From Brevundimonas vesicularis (GTDB lineage Bacteria; Pseudomonadota; Alphaproteobacteria; Caulobacterales; Caulobacteraceae), in assembly GCF_014204545.1 (NCBI RefSeq), contig NZ_JACHLJ010000002.1, positions 248,001 to 312,000 on the forward strand: DNA of 64,000 nt, read 5' to 3'. Position 1 is the first letter of the stretch, and each line of letters starts with the position of its first letter. Position numbers and translations under genes: made by a program. This document shows, one piece after another, positions 25,400 through 34,627 of the stretch. Below the pieces are notes generated by a model that did not search any database, had not been told where the DNA came from, and saw only the letters and a program-made list of their open reading frames with translations.

Positions 25400-26812
25400 A
25401 TGCCCGTCTCTCCCAACTATCGCCCCGAACCGCGCTTCTTTAACCTAGGCGCGGACTATGCCGATGCGGTTCAGGCCGCGGACTTTCCGAAGACGATCCT
25501 TCGGTTTCGCAACGACCGCGCGGCGGCCGAGGTCGGGGTGGAGGGGCTGAGCGAGGCGGAATGGATCGCGGCTTTCGGCCGGTTCGAGCCCCTGCCGGGA
25601 CAGCCCGGTCCGATCGCCATGCGCTATCACGGGCATCAATTCCGTCACTACAATCCCGATCTGGGCGACGGGCGCGGGTTCCTGGCGGCGCAGATGCGCG
25701 ACGCCTCGGGTCGGCTGATGGATTTGGGAACGAAGGGCACCGGCCAGACGCCCTGGTCGCGTGGGGGCGATGGACGGCTGACGCTGAAGGGCGGGGTGCG
25801 CGAGGTGCTGGCGGCGACGATGCTGGAGGCGCAAGGCGTCCCGACCAGCCGCGCCTTTTCGCTGATCGAGACCGGCGAAGCGTTGGAGCGCGGAGACGAG
25901 CCATCGCCGACGCGGTCCGCCGTTCTGGTGCGGCTGTCGCACAGCCATGTGCGGTTCGGGACCTTCCAGCGCGCGGTCTATCTGGGGCGCAAGGACCAGA
26001 TCGAGGCGCTGATCGAACATGTGCGCAGCCTATATCATCCGGACGTCGCCGCCGGCGATGCGCCCGGCCTGCTGCGGGCTGTCGTCGAGGCCTCCGCGAA
26101 ACTGACGGCGCGGTGGATCGCGGCCGGCTTCGTGCACGGGGTGCTGAACACCGACAATCTGAACGTCACGGGCGAGAGCTTCGACTATGGCCCCTGGCGG
26201 TTCCTGCCTGAATACGACCCGGCCTTCACCGCCGCCTATTTCGACCAGACGGGCCTTTACGCCTTTGCGCGTCAGCCCGAGGCGGTGTTCTGGAACCTGA
26301 CGCAACTGGCCGGCTGTCTGAAACTGGTCGCCGAGGTCGAGCCGTTGACCGATGCGCTGAACGGCTTCGGTCCCGCCTATATCCGCGAACTGCGCGCCGC
26401 GTTCCTGATGCGGCTGGGCGTCAACAGCCTGGGCGAAGCGGCGGATCAGCGGCTGGTCGATACGACGCTGGCCCTGTTGCGGGAGGGCGGCGCGGTGCTG
26501 CGGTGGGAGCCGCTGTTCTTCGACTGGTTCGGCGGTTTCGCCTCCTCAGCCCGTGCGCTGTCGGGACCGCGCGCGAAACTGTATCAGGGCGAGGCCTTCG
26601 ACGCCTTCCGCTTTGCTTTGATGGAACACGAACCGGACCGGATCGAGCGGTTGGAACATCCGATGTTCGCCGCGCGCGACCCGGAGGAGATGCTGATCGA
26701 GGAGGTCGAGGCGATCTGGGCCGCCATCGCCGACGCCGACGACTGGGCGCCCTTCCAGGCTAAGCTGGATCGGTTGGAGGCGGCGCGTCTGGCCTGGGGC
26801 TTCACGGCCTGA
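25400..26812 (+). CDS. selO: Protein adenylyltransferase SelO (YdiU family)
   Basis: Pseudokinase-fold enzyme that transfers AMP from ATP to Ser, Thr or Tyr of target proteins, linked to redox homeostasis. Family signatures: YRPEPRFFNLGADYADAV at the start, MRYHGHQFRHYNPDLGDGRG (about residue 74), LGTKGTGQTPWSRGGDGRLTLKGGVREVL (about 113), FVHGVLNTDNLNVTGESFDYGPW (about 243) with the metal-binding Asn and Asp, and FDQTGLYAFARQP. At 470 residues it is of the normal length, but I see no C-terminal Cys-rich (selenocysteine-like) end, as expected in bacteria. Confidence 0.95.
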   Translation: MPVSPNYRPEPRFFNLGADYADAVQAADFPKTILRFRNDRAAAEVGVEGLSEAEWIAAFGRFEPLPGQPGPIAMRYHGHQFRHYNPDLGDGRGFLAAQMRDASGRLMDLGTKGTGQTPWSRGGDGRLTLKGGVREVLAATMLEAQGVPTSRAFSLIETGEALERGDEPSPTRSAVLVRLSHSHVRFGTFQRAVYLGRKDQIEALIEHVRSLYHPDVAAGDAPGLLRAVVEASAKLTARWIAAGFVHGVLNTDNLNVTGESFDYGPWRFLPEYDPAFTAAYFDQTGLYAFARQPEAVFWNLTQLAGCLKLVAEVEPLTDALNGFGPAYIRELRAAFLMRLGVNSLGEAADQRLVDTTLALLREGGAVLRWEPLFFDWFGGFASSARALSGPRAKLYQGEAFDAFRFALMEHEPDRIERLEHPMFAARDPEEMLIEEVEAIWAAIADADDWAPFQAKLDRLEAARLAWGFTA

Positions 26813-26841
26813 CGCCAAACCTTACGAAAGCTTCATCTCGT

Positions 26842-26887
26842 TTATCGATAATATTCTTGCCCGTTTATCGATAAATCCATATCGATA
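26842..26887. promoter_or_regulatory. Array of three TATCGATA palindromes upstream of the DUF2975/XRE operon
   Basis: TTATCGATAA at 26842-26851 and 26865-26874, and TATCGATA at 26880-26887, lie 49-94 bp before the start of the DUF2975 gene in an AT-rich patch. They look like an operator array, most simply for the XRE regulator encoded as the second gene. Confidence 0.6.
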
Positions 26888-26935
26888 GTCACCAAGGCGG
26901 TCGCGGAGGGCGACCCGAATGGAAGAGCTTTCGAG

Positions 26936-27463
26936 ATGAAACTGATCGGCAAATATTCAATCGCCAGCGCCCTGCGCTGGTGCCTAGGGTTCGCAAACGT
27001 TTTCGTCATGCTGGCGACGATCGTCATGGCGATCTGCTTGCTCGGCAGCATCATATCGCCAGACTTCGCAGCAGGCTTCATCGACGGAATGAAGGATCTG
27101 GACAGCAGCACGGCCCGCGACCTGCACTGGCCAGAGCGTTTGACGCTGTTGGGCGCCTTCCTGGCCTGCGGCTTCACCTGGTGGATCATCAACCGGCTGC
27201 GGCGCATCCTGCTGTCGGTCAATCAGGGCGACGCTTTCGAGTTCGCCAACGTCAAACGTCTGCAAGGCGTCGGTTTGGGCCTGATCGGCATTCAGCTGAC
27301 GGCGCTGCTGCTGGTCTTCGTCGCCCCGCACAGCATCGGCAAGTCGCCGTCCGACTATGACTTCGATCTGGGGTCCTGGCTGGGCATTCTGGTGGTCTTC
27401 ATCCTGGCCGAGGTGTTCCGGCAAGGGTCGGCCATGCGCGACGAACAGCTGACCACGGTCTGA
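26936..27463 (+). CDS. DUF2975-family membrane protein
   Basis: A 175-residue inner-membrane protein with four predicted helices (about 15-38, 64-88, 108-130, 140-160), the DUF2975 pattern, including VNQGDAFEFANVKRLQGVGLGLIG. In this family the membrane protein is normally encoded just before a small XRE regulator, as here (12 bp downstream). Its biochemical role is unknown; the pairing suggests the membrane protein modulates or senses something for the regulator. Confidence 0.85.
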   Translation: MKLIGKYSIASALRWCLGFANVFVMLATIVMAICLLGSIISPDFAAGFIDGMKDLDSSTARDLHWPERLTLLGAFLACGFTWWIINRLRRILLSVNQGDAFEFANVKRLQGVGLGLIGIQLTALLLVFVAPHSIGKSPSDYDFDLGSWLGILVVFILAEVFRQGSAMRDEQLTTV

Positions 27464-27475
27464 GGAGCGCGCGCC

Positions 27476-27694
27476 ATGATCATGATCCAACTGGACCGGC
27501 TGCTGCTCGAACGCCGGATGTCCCTGACCGAACTGTCCGACCGCGTCGGCGTCACCCTGGCCAATCTGTCGATCCTGAAGACCGGCAAGGCCCGCGCGGT
27601 GCGCTTCTCGACCCTGGACGCCCTGTGCCGCGAACTGGATTGCCAGCCCGGCGACCTGATCGTCCAGACGCCGGGGCCGCAGCCGGAGGGCTGA
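27476..27694 (+). CDS. XRE-family helix-turn-helix regulator (YozG-like)
   Basis: A 72-residue Cro/CI-type DNA-binding protein (LDRLLLERRMSLTELSDRVGVTLANLSILKTGKARAVRF with a C-terminal LDALCRELDCQPGDLI). It is typical of small regulators that follow DUF2975 genes. A likely autoregulator acting at the TATCGATA array upstream of its operon; this is inference. Start taken as ATG 27476; the internal Met 27482 is possible. Confidence 0.88.
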   Translation: MIMIQLDRLLLERRMSLTELSDRVGVTLANLSILKTGKARAVRFSTLDALCRELDCQPGDLIVQTPGPQPEG

Positions 27695-27717
27695 GGGGCG
27701 AGAGCGATGCGAGATCC

Positions 27718-27749
27718 CAGGCGGGGCGGACGAAATCCGCCCCGCCCTT
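27718..27749 (+). terminator. Terminator after the DUF2975/XRE operon
   Basis: AGGCGGGGCGGA and TCCGCCCCGCCC pair around CGAAA and are followed by TTCC, a likely intrinsic terminator about 25 bp past the regulator. Confidence 0.75.
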
Positions 27750-27765
27750 CCGTTCGTAACAGAAA

Positions 27766-27804
27766 GTCATCAATCGATGTCATCAGTTGATGTCATCGCA
27801 TGAT
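27766..27804. promoter_or_regulatory. Three tandem 13-bp repeats upstream of the DoxX gene
   Basis: GTCATCAATCGAT, GTCATCAGTTGAT and GTCATCGCATGAT follow without gaps (27766, 27779, 27792), then GACA. Units share GTCATC...GAT. The junctions form GAT-GTCATC palindromic elements. An operator array for an unidentified regulator is the simplest reading; the start codon of DoxX is 89 bp downstream. Confidence 0.65.
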
Positions 27805-27892
27805 GACAAAGATCGAAAGCGCCGCTATATGATCTTCAGCGAGCGGCCCTTTCGACCGAATCGCGACCGTTACGAAATCAGGCTCCTCCCCG

Positions 27893-28309
27893 ATGACCAC
27901 CTCCACCCTGACACCCGCCGCCGCGCGCAGCCGCACCGCCTACGCCAACATCGCCCTGTGGACGCTGCAGGGCTGGGTCGCCATGTTCTTCATCGCCGCC
28001 GGTTACGCCAAGCTGACCGAGCCGATGACCAACCTGATCAATCTGATGGGCTGGCCCGCCGTCGCGCCCGAGAACATGGTGCGCGGCCTGGGCGTGGTCG
28101 AGATCGTGCTGGCCATGGGCGTGTTGAGCCCGCTGATCTCGTGGCGGGTGGGTCGCCCCCTGCTGCTGACGGCGACGGTCGGCCTGATCGTCATGGAAGC
28201 GACCATGATGACGATCCACGCGCTGAGCCAGGACTTCGGACTGGCGGCGGTCAACGCCGTGCTGCTGGCCATCACCGTCCCGGTGCTGCTGGGCCGCCGC
28301 AGGGCCTGA
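27893..28309 (+). CDS. DoxX-family membrane protein
   Basis: A 138-residue integral membrane protein with four predicted helices (about 22-40, 55-75, 85-105, 110-132) and the DoxX-like beginning LWTLQGWVAMFFIAAGYAKLTEPM. DoxX-like proteins are linked to redox or quinone metabolism and oxidative stress, but the activity is not defined. No thiosulphate-quinone partner is nearby. A terminator follows at 28377. Confidence 0.85.
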   Translation: MTTSTLTPAAARSRTAYANIALWTLQGWVAMFFIAAGYAKLTEPMTNLINLMGWPAVAPENMVRGLGVVEIVLAMGVLSPLISWRVGRPLLLTATVGLIVMEATMMTIHALSQDFGLAAVNAVLLAITVPVLLGRRRA

Positions 28310-28376
28310 TTGCTGCAGGGCCTGATTGAAAGAGATCGAACGCCGGACCCCTCTCCCCCTGCAGTCCGGCGTTTGC

Positions 28377-28408
28377 GCCCGGAGCTTCCCCCCAGGCTCC
28401 GGGCTTTT
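28377..28408 (+). terminator. Terminator downstream of DoxX
   Basis: GCCCGGAGC and GCTCCGGGC pair around TTCCCCCCAG and are followed by TTTTCC. Confidence 0.85.
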
Positions 28409-28444
28409 CCATGCCGGATCGTCAGCGCGAGATAAAAGCTTACC

Positions 28445-28485
28445 CTTACGTGCGCGTAAGCCTCTTCCCTTTACGCGCACGTCAA
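28445..28485. promoter_or_regulatory. Pair of inverted MerR-type operator sites
   Basis: CTTACGTGCGCGTAAG (28445-28460) is a near-perfect palindrome. TTTACGCGCACGTCAA (28470-28485) matches its reverse complement at 13 of 16 positions. They sit just upstream of the MerR regulator start (28499), in a stretch that otherwise has little sequence, as expected for an autoregulated operator like those of LiuR-type regulators. Confidence 0.65.
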
Positions 28486-28498
28486 GTTATGAAGGCGT

Positions 28499-28981
28499 AT
28501 GGCCACCGCCGACGACCACCGCACCTATTCCATCCGCCAGCTCTGCCGCGAGTTCGGCGCAACGGCGCGCGCCCTGCGATTCTATGAGGACAAGGGCCTG
28601 CTGACGCCCGCGCGCAAGGGTCAGACCCGCGTCTATGACGCGCGTGACCGCGCCCGGCTGAAACTGATCCTGCGGGGCCGCCGCATCGGCTTCACCCTTC
28701 AGGAGATCCAGGACATGATGGATCTCTATGATCAGAAGGATCACAACGTCCATCAGATGGCCGTGGCCCTGGTGCGGCACCGCGCCCAGATCGCGGCGCT
28801 GAAGCAGCAGCTGGAAGATATCGAAGGCGCCATCGAGACGGCCGAACAGGCCTGCGCCTGGATGGAATCAAAGCTGTCCGAACACCGCCCCGACCTGCTG
28901 CCGGGCGCCGAAGACTATGAGAAGCTGCTGCGTGCGCGTCTCAACCACGACCACCACCACCCCTTCAAAGCAAGAGCGTAA
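28499..28981 (+). CDS. MerR-family regulator (LiuR-like)
   Basis: A 160-residue MerR regulator: winged helix YSIRQLCREFGATARALRFYEDKGLLTPARKGQTRVYDARDRARLKLI at residues 10-57, then a dimerising coiled coil (HRAQIAALKQQLEDIEGAIETAEQ, about 98-121). No metal-binding Cys cluster, so it senses an organic ligand. It is followed 3 bp later by two acyl-CoA dehydrogenase genes, the usual neighbour of LiuR-type regulators that control branched-chain amino acid or fatty-acid breakdown. Two operator-like sites lie upstream. Confidence 0.9.
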   Translation: MATADDHRTYSIRQLCREFGATARALRFYEDKGLLTPARKGQTRVYDARDRARLKLILRGRRIGFTLQEIQDMMDLYDQKDHNVHQMAVALVRHRAQIAALKQQLEDIEGAIETAEQACAWMESKLSEHRPDLLPGAEDYEKLLRARLNHDHHHPFKARA

Positions 28982-28984
28982 TCC

Positions 28985-30769
<1,785 letters not shown>

Positions 30770-30777
30770 GGCTAAAC

Positions 30778-30926
30778 CGTCTCCTCCCCGCTCCGCGGGG
30801 AGGTGGCGCGGCGCCTCTTCGGCGCCGTGACGGAGGGGCTCTTTCCGTCGCTCATTCCTGAAACCCAGCGGTGGACAGAGCCCCTCCACCGCTTCGCGGT
30901 CCCCCTCCCCCCGGAGTGGGGAGGAG
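30778..30926. repeat. Intergenic repeat element B between the two acyl-CoA dehydrogenases
   Basis: CTCCTCCCCGCTCCGCGGGGAGG at the left pairs with CCCCTCC...GTGGGGAGGAG at the right. Positions 30881-30910 are identical in reverse complement to 3369-3398 of element A. It fills the gap between two operon genes, and its right end (GGGGAGGAG) provides the ribosome-binding site of the next gene. Confidence 0.75.
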
Positions 30927-30934
30927 ACATGATG

Positions 30935-32098
30935 ATGAACGTGCTGGGCAGCCCCGATCCCGATTTCATGCGTGAAGAAGAGATCACCCTCTTCTCCGAC
31001 AGCGTCGGCAAATGGATCGACGAGCACGCGCCGCTTGAGAAGGTGCAGCAATGGATCGCCGACTCCTCGGTGCCGCGCCAGCTGTGGAACGACGCGGGCG
31101 AAGCAGGTCTGTTGGGCCTGTCGCTGCCGGAAGAGGACGGCGGTTTTGGCGGTGACTATCGGCACGAGGTCGTCTTGATGCGTCAACTGGGCTGGAAGGG
31201 CGCGGACCACTTCGGCATTTCGCTGCACAATGCGATCGTCATGCCCTACATCTGGCATTACGGCACCGAGGAGCAGAAGCAGCGTTGGCTGCCGCGCCTG
31301 CAATCGGGCGAACTGGTCGGCGCCATCGCCATGACCGAACCAGGCGCCGGCTCGGACCTGCAAGGGGTCAAGACCACGGCGGTCAAGTCGGGCAACGGCT
31401 ATGTCGTCAACGGGTCCAAGACCTTCATCACCAACGGCCAGCTGGCCAACTTCCTGATCGTGGTGGCCAAGACCGATCCGGCCGAGGGCGCCAAGGGCAC
31501 CTCGCTGATCGTGGTCGAGACCGATGGCGCGGAAGGGTTCGAACGCGGTCGCAACCTGCACAAGATCGGCATGGAGGCCAACGACACCTCCGAACTGTTC
31601 TTCAACGACGTGAAGGTCCCCGGCGACAACATCATCGGCGGGACCGAGGGCCAAGGCTTCGTTCAGCTGATGCAGCAGCTGCCCCAGGAGCGGCTGAACA
31701 TCGCCGTCCAGGGCGTCGCCGCCGCCGAGCGTGGGCTTGAGGCGACGCTGGCCTACGTCAAGGAGCGCAAGGCGTTCGGCAAGCGCGTCATCGACTTCCA
31801 AAACACCCAGTTCAAACTGGCCGAGGTCAAGACCAAGCTGACCGTCGCCAAGGTCTTCACCGACCACTGCATCGGCCTGCATCTGCAGGGCAAGCTCGAC
31901 GCCGCCACCGCCTCCATGGCCAAATACTGGGTCACCGACATCCAGGGCGAGACCATCGACGAGATGCTCCAGCTCCACGGCGGCTATGGCTATATGAACG
32001 AATATCCGATCGCCCAGCTGTACAAGGACGCGCGGGTGCAGCGCATCTACGGCGGCACCAACGAGATCATGAAGCTGCTGATCGCGCGGACGCTCTGA
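30935..32098 (+). CDS. Acyl-CoA dehydrogenase, IVD/LCAD-like active-site type
   Basis: A 387-residue flavoprotein acyl-CoA dehydrogenase: LVGAIAMTEPGAGSDLQGVKT, VVNGSKTFITNGQLANFLIV, ERLNIAVQGVAAAERGLEATL and QLHGGYGYMNEYPIAQLYKDARVQRIYGGTNEIMK. Where medium-chain enzymes carry the catalytic Glu (YEGT), this has YGGT, so the base must be elsewhere, as in isovaleryl- and long-chain enzymes. I chose ATG 30935 among three in-frame ATGs because AGGAG at 30922 then has 8-bp spacing; the longer upstream frame is only repeat sequence. Second gene of the MerR operon. Confidence 0.9.
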   Translation: MNVLGSPDPDFMREEEITLFSDSVGKWIDEHAPLEKVQQWIADSSVPRQLWNDAGEAGLLGLSLPEEDGGFGGDYRHEVVLMRQLGWKGADHFGISLHNAIVMPYIWHYGTEEQKQRWLPRLQSGELVGAIAMTEPGAGSDLQGVKTTAVKSGNGYVVNGSKTFITNGQLANFLIVVAKTDPAEGAKGTSLIVVETDGAEGFERGRNLHKIGMEANDTSELFFNDVKVPGDNIIGGTEGQGFVQLMQQLPQERLNIAVQGVAAAERGLEATLAYVKERKAFGKRVIDFQNTQFKLAEVKTKLTVAKVFTDHCIGLHLQGKLDAATASMAKYWVTDIQGETIDEMLQLHGGYGYMNEYPIAQLYKDARVQRIYGGTNEIMKLLIARTL

Positions 32099-32105
32099 CC
32101 CACGG

Positions 32106-32903
32106 TCAGATGGTCGGCACGGTCCCGCCGTCGATCCGGTATTCGGCGCCATGGATCGAACCGGCACGGTCCGACGCAAGAAATGCGACAAGCTCGGCGA
32201 CCTCTTCGGGCCAGGCGGGGCGTCCGATGGGAATGCCGCCCAGCCCGTCCAGAATGGTCTGCCGCGCCGTCTCTTCGTCCGAGCCAAGAGCGTCGGCTAT
32301 ACGCGACACCAGCGCCTGTGACGCAGACGTGTTGATCCATCCCGGCGCGACGGACACCACCCGGACGCCCTTGGGGCCAACCTCCTTGGACAGGGCCTTG
32401 GAATAGGTGGACAGCGCCGCCTTGGCCGCAGCGTAGGCGGTCGTGGATTCCGGCAGCGGCAGTTCGCGTTGGATGCTGGAGACGTGGATCACCACGCCCC
32501 GCCCGCGCCGGACCATGCCGGGCACGAGCGCGCGGTCCAGCCGCACCGCCGGCATCAGGTTCAAGTCCAGCTCCGCCTTCCACGCCGCGTCATCCAGCGC
32601 CGTGAAACCGCCGCCCGGCGCGCTGGACCCCCCCAGCACGTGGATCAGGGTATCGAGCCGTTCCACCTCGTCGCCAAGAGACGCGATCAGGGCGTCGACG
32701 CCCTCGACCGTCGCCAGATCGGCCGGCGCGAACCTGCCCGGACCGGGCTGCTGAGGCGCGGAGCGGGCCGTGGTCACGATTTGCGCTCCCGCCGCCTCAA
32801 GACGTTGCGCGATGGCCAGGCCCGCCCCCTTGGTGCCGCCGGTGACCAGCACCGTGCGGCCCGCGAACTCGGATGGATCGATACGGAAGATCGGCGGGCT
32901 CAC
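32106..32903 (-). CDS. SDR-family oxidoreductase
   Basis: A 265-residue short-chain dehydrogenase: VTGGTKGAGLAIAQRLEAAGAQIV, VIHVSSIQRELPLPESTTAYAAAKAALSTYSKAL (Ser, then Tyr-x3-Lys), VAPGWINTSA and the C-terminal GSIHGAEYRIDGG. It overlaps the SnoaL-like gene by 4 bp and is divergent from an HxlR regulator gene, so the three probably form a regulated unit. Substrate unknown. Confidence 0.92.
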   Translation of the reverse strand: MSPPIFRIDPSEFAGRTVLVTGGTKGAGLAIAQRLEAAGAQIVTTARSAPQQPGPGRFAPADLATVEGVDALIASLGDEVERLDTLIHVLGGSSAPGGGFTALDDAAWKAELDLNLMPAVRLDRALVPGMVRRGRGVVIHVSSIQRELPLPESTTAYAAAKAALSTYSKALSKEVGPKGVRVVSVAPGWINTSASQALVSRIADALGSDEETARQTILDGLGGIPIGRPAWPEEVAELVAFLASDRAGSIHGAEYRIDGGTVPTI

Positions 32904-33229
32904 AGGCTGATCTCCAGTACCGCGACGCCGTCGGCGCCGAGGGTGAACCGGTAGGTGAAGTCCAGCGGGCTGCCGGGAAAGGCGCCGGTGACGCGCGCAA
33001 CGACCACGTGCCGCCCGCCCTCGACCCTTTCGGACAACAGCGTGTTGCGCATCTTATAGCGTTCCAGCGTGTCTGCGGCCCAGGCCGAGATCGCCTCTCG
33101 GCCCCGGTGAGCCACCCGCTCGTCGCGCACCTCGCCGTCCGGTGAAAAGACGGCGGCGACGTCTTCGACGCGCCCTCGCTCGATGGCGTCGAAATAGGCC
33201 CCGATAGGAGCCGGCGCTTGGCTAAGCAT
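32900..33229 (-). CDS. SnoaL-like (NTF2-fold) small protein
   Basis: A 109-residue protein with SnoaL-like/NTF2 features: PIGAYFDAIERGRVEDVAAVFSPDGEVRDE followed by HRGREAISAWAADTL and strand-rich end. Such proteins act as small cyclases, isomerases or binding proteins. It is the first gene of a two-gene operon with the SDR (ATGA overlap). Catalytic residues cannot be assigned. Confidence 0.85.
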   Translation of the reverse strand: MLSQAPAPIGAYFDAIERGRVEDVAAVFSPDGEVRDERVAHRGREAISAWAADTLERYKMRNTLLSERVEGGRHVVVARVTGAFPGSPLDFTYRFTLGADGVAVLEISL

Positions 33230-33281
33230 GGGTCAATCTCCGTCGTTTGTGCTGGAGATGAGGTGGGCCTATGCTGAAAAA

Positions 33282-33650
33282 ATGACAAGAACAGACGAAA
33301 AAGTCAGCTACCCACCTAAAGGTAAGCATGAGCATACGCCCCTCACCGCCGCAGAGGGCGTGACCGCCGCCTTCCGTATTCTGGAGGGGCGATGGAAGAT
33401 GGTGATCCTTTTTCACCTATTCAGCGGCGACGCCCTGCGCTTTTCAGAGTTGGAGCGCGCCATCCCCGCAGTGTCGCAGAAGATGCTGATCCAGCAGTTG
33501 CGCCAACTGGAAAGCGACGGGGTCGTGCAACGTATTGTCTATCCCGAGGTGCCGCCCAGGGTGGAATACAGGCTAACGCCTTGGGGCCTGGCCCTATGCC
33601 CGGCGCTGGATGCGATTCTCAGCTGGGCGGAAGACCGGCCAGGCTCGTGA
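33282..33650 (+). CDS. HxlR-family transcriptional regulator
   Basis: Winged-helix regulator of about 122 residues (EGRWKMVILFHLFSGDALRFSELERAIPAVSQKMLIQQLRQLESDGVVQRIVYPEVPPRVEYRLTPWG). HxlR regulators often respond to aldehydes or quinones. Starts at 33228, 33258 and 33282 are in frame; I favour ATG 33282 because it leaves 52 bp for a divergent promoter, while the earlier ones overlap the neighbour's start. It likely controls the divergent SnoaL-SDR pair. Confidence 0.88.
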   Translation: MTRTDEKVSYPPKGKHEHTPLTAAEGVTAAFRILEGRWKMVILFHLFSGDALRFSELERAIPAVSQKMLIQQLRQLESDGVVQRIVYPEVPPRVEYRLTPWGLALCPALDAILSWAEDRPGS

Positions 33651-33705
33651 ATGGGGCCTTTGGATCTCGGTATCGCCATGCGGCAAAGCATATTATTTCG
33701 GCCTC

Positions 33706-34425
33706 ATGATCCGTCTCCATGTGCCTCAGCCCCTGTCTTCGAGCGCTGCGCTCGCCCCAACCCTCGACCAGTCCCGCTATCTGACCCAGGTCATGCGGCT
33801 GAAGGCCGGGGACGATCTGCTGGTGTTCAACGGGCGCAATGGGGAGTGGCGCTGCACGGTCGCGGAAGTACTGAAGAAGGGCGTGATCCTGCGCGCCGAG
33901 GAACAGGTGCGACCCCAGACCTTCGGCCCCGATCTGGAACTGATCGTGGCGGTGGTGAAGAAGGCGCGGGTCGAGACCATCGTGGAGAAGGCCGCCGAAC
34001 TGGGCGCGCGCCGGGTGCGGTTGGTCCTGACGAAACGCACCAACGCCGACCGCATCCGCCTGGACCGTTTGGACGCCATCGCCGAGGAAGCCGCCGAGCA
34101 GACCGGGCGGATGGACGTGCCTGTGGTGGACGATCCGATTAAGCTGGACGCCCTGCTGGACGGCTGGAAGACCGGACGCCGGCTGATGTTCTGCGACGAA
34201 ACCGGTGGGGCGCCCGCCGTGTCGTCCCTGCGAGACGCAGGCGAAGGCCCCTGGTCCATCCTGATCGGGCCGGAGGGCGGGTTTTCGCCGGAAGAGGGCG
34301 AGCGGCTGCGGTCCCTGCCCTTCACCATCGCCGTGTCTTTGGGCCCGCGCATCCTGCGCGCCGACACCGCCGCCATCGCCGCCATGACCCTGTGGCAGGC
34401 GGCCGTCGGTGATTGGGAACGCTGA
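33706..34425 (+). CDS. rsmE: 16S rRNA (uracil(1498)-N3)-methyltransferase
   Basis: SPOUT-class methyltransferase that modifies U1498 in helix 44 of 16S rRNA. The N-terminal PUA-like part (LDQSRYLTQVMRLKAGDDLLVFNGRNGEW) precedes the knotted SAM domain: KKARVETIVEKAAELGARRVR, WSILIGPEGGFSPEEGERL (about 183) and SLGPRILRADTAAIAAMTLWQ (about 209). ATG 33706 gives 239 residues, family length. The upstream gene is transcribed in the same direction with about 55 bp between. Confidence 0.95.
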   Translation: MIRLHVPQPLSSSAALAPTLDQSRYLTQVMRLKAGDDLLVFNGRNGEWRCTVAEVLKKGVILRAEEQVRPQTFGPDLELIVAVVKKARVETIVEKAAELGARRVRLVLTKRTNADRIRLDRLDAIAEEAAEQTGRMDVPVVDDPIKLDALLDGWKTGRRLMFCDETGGAPAVSSLRDAGEGPWSILIGPEGGFSPEEGERLRSLPFTIAVSLGPRILRADTAAIAAMTLWQAAVGDWER

Positions 34426-34434
34426 CTTCTAGTT

Positions 34435-34560
34435 CCGCTCATCCCCGCGAAAGCGGGGACCCAGGGCTTTGTGCGATGACCCTCAACATCATAAGCCTGC
34501 GGCCATCTCGGAAGTTCGCGCGGCGAAAAACTGGATCCCCGCTTTCGCGGGGATGAGCGG
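34435..34560. repeat. Inverted repeat with perfect 25-bp arms
   Basis: The left arm (34435-34459) is CCGCTCATCCCCGCGAAAGC plus GGGGA; the right arm (34536-34560) is its exact reverse complement; an inner CCCAG/CTGGA extends it imperfectly. The TCATCCCCGCGAAAGCGGGGA unit is a dispersed-repeat form common in many proteobacteria. It sits between rsmE and gshA. Confidence 0.8.
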
Positions 34561-34627
34561 ATTTCATTCCACCCCCTTGAGGAACTTGGCTTTAGCCGCC
34601 ATCTAGCCGCGACAGCAGGGGTTACAG

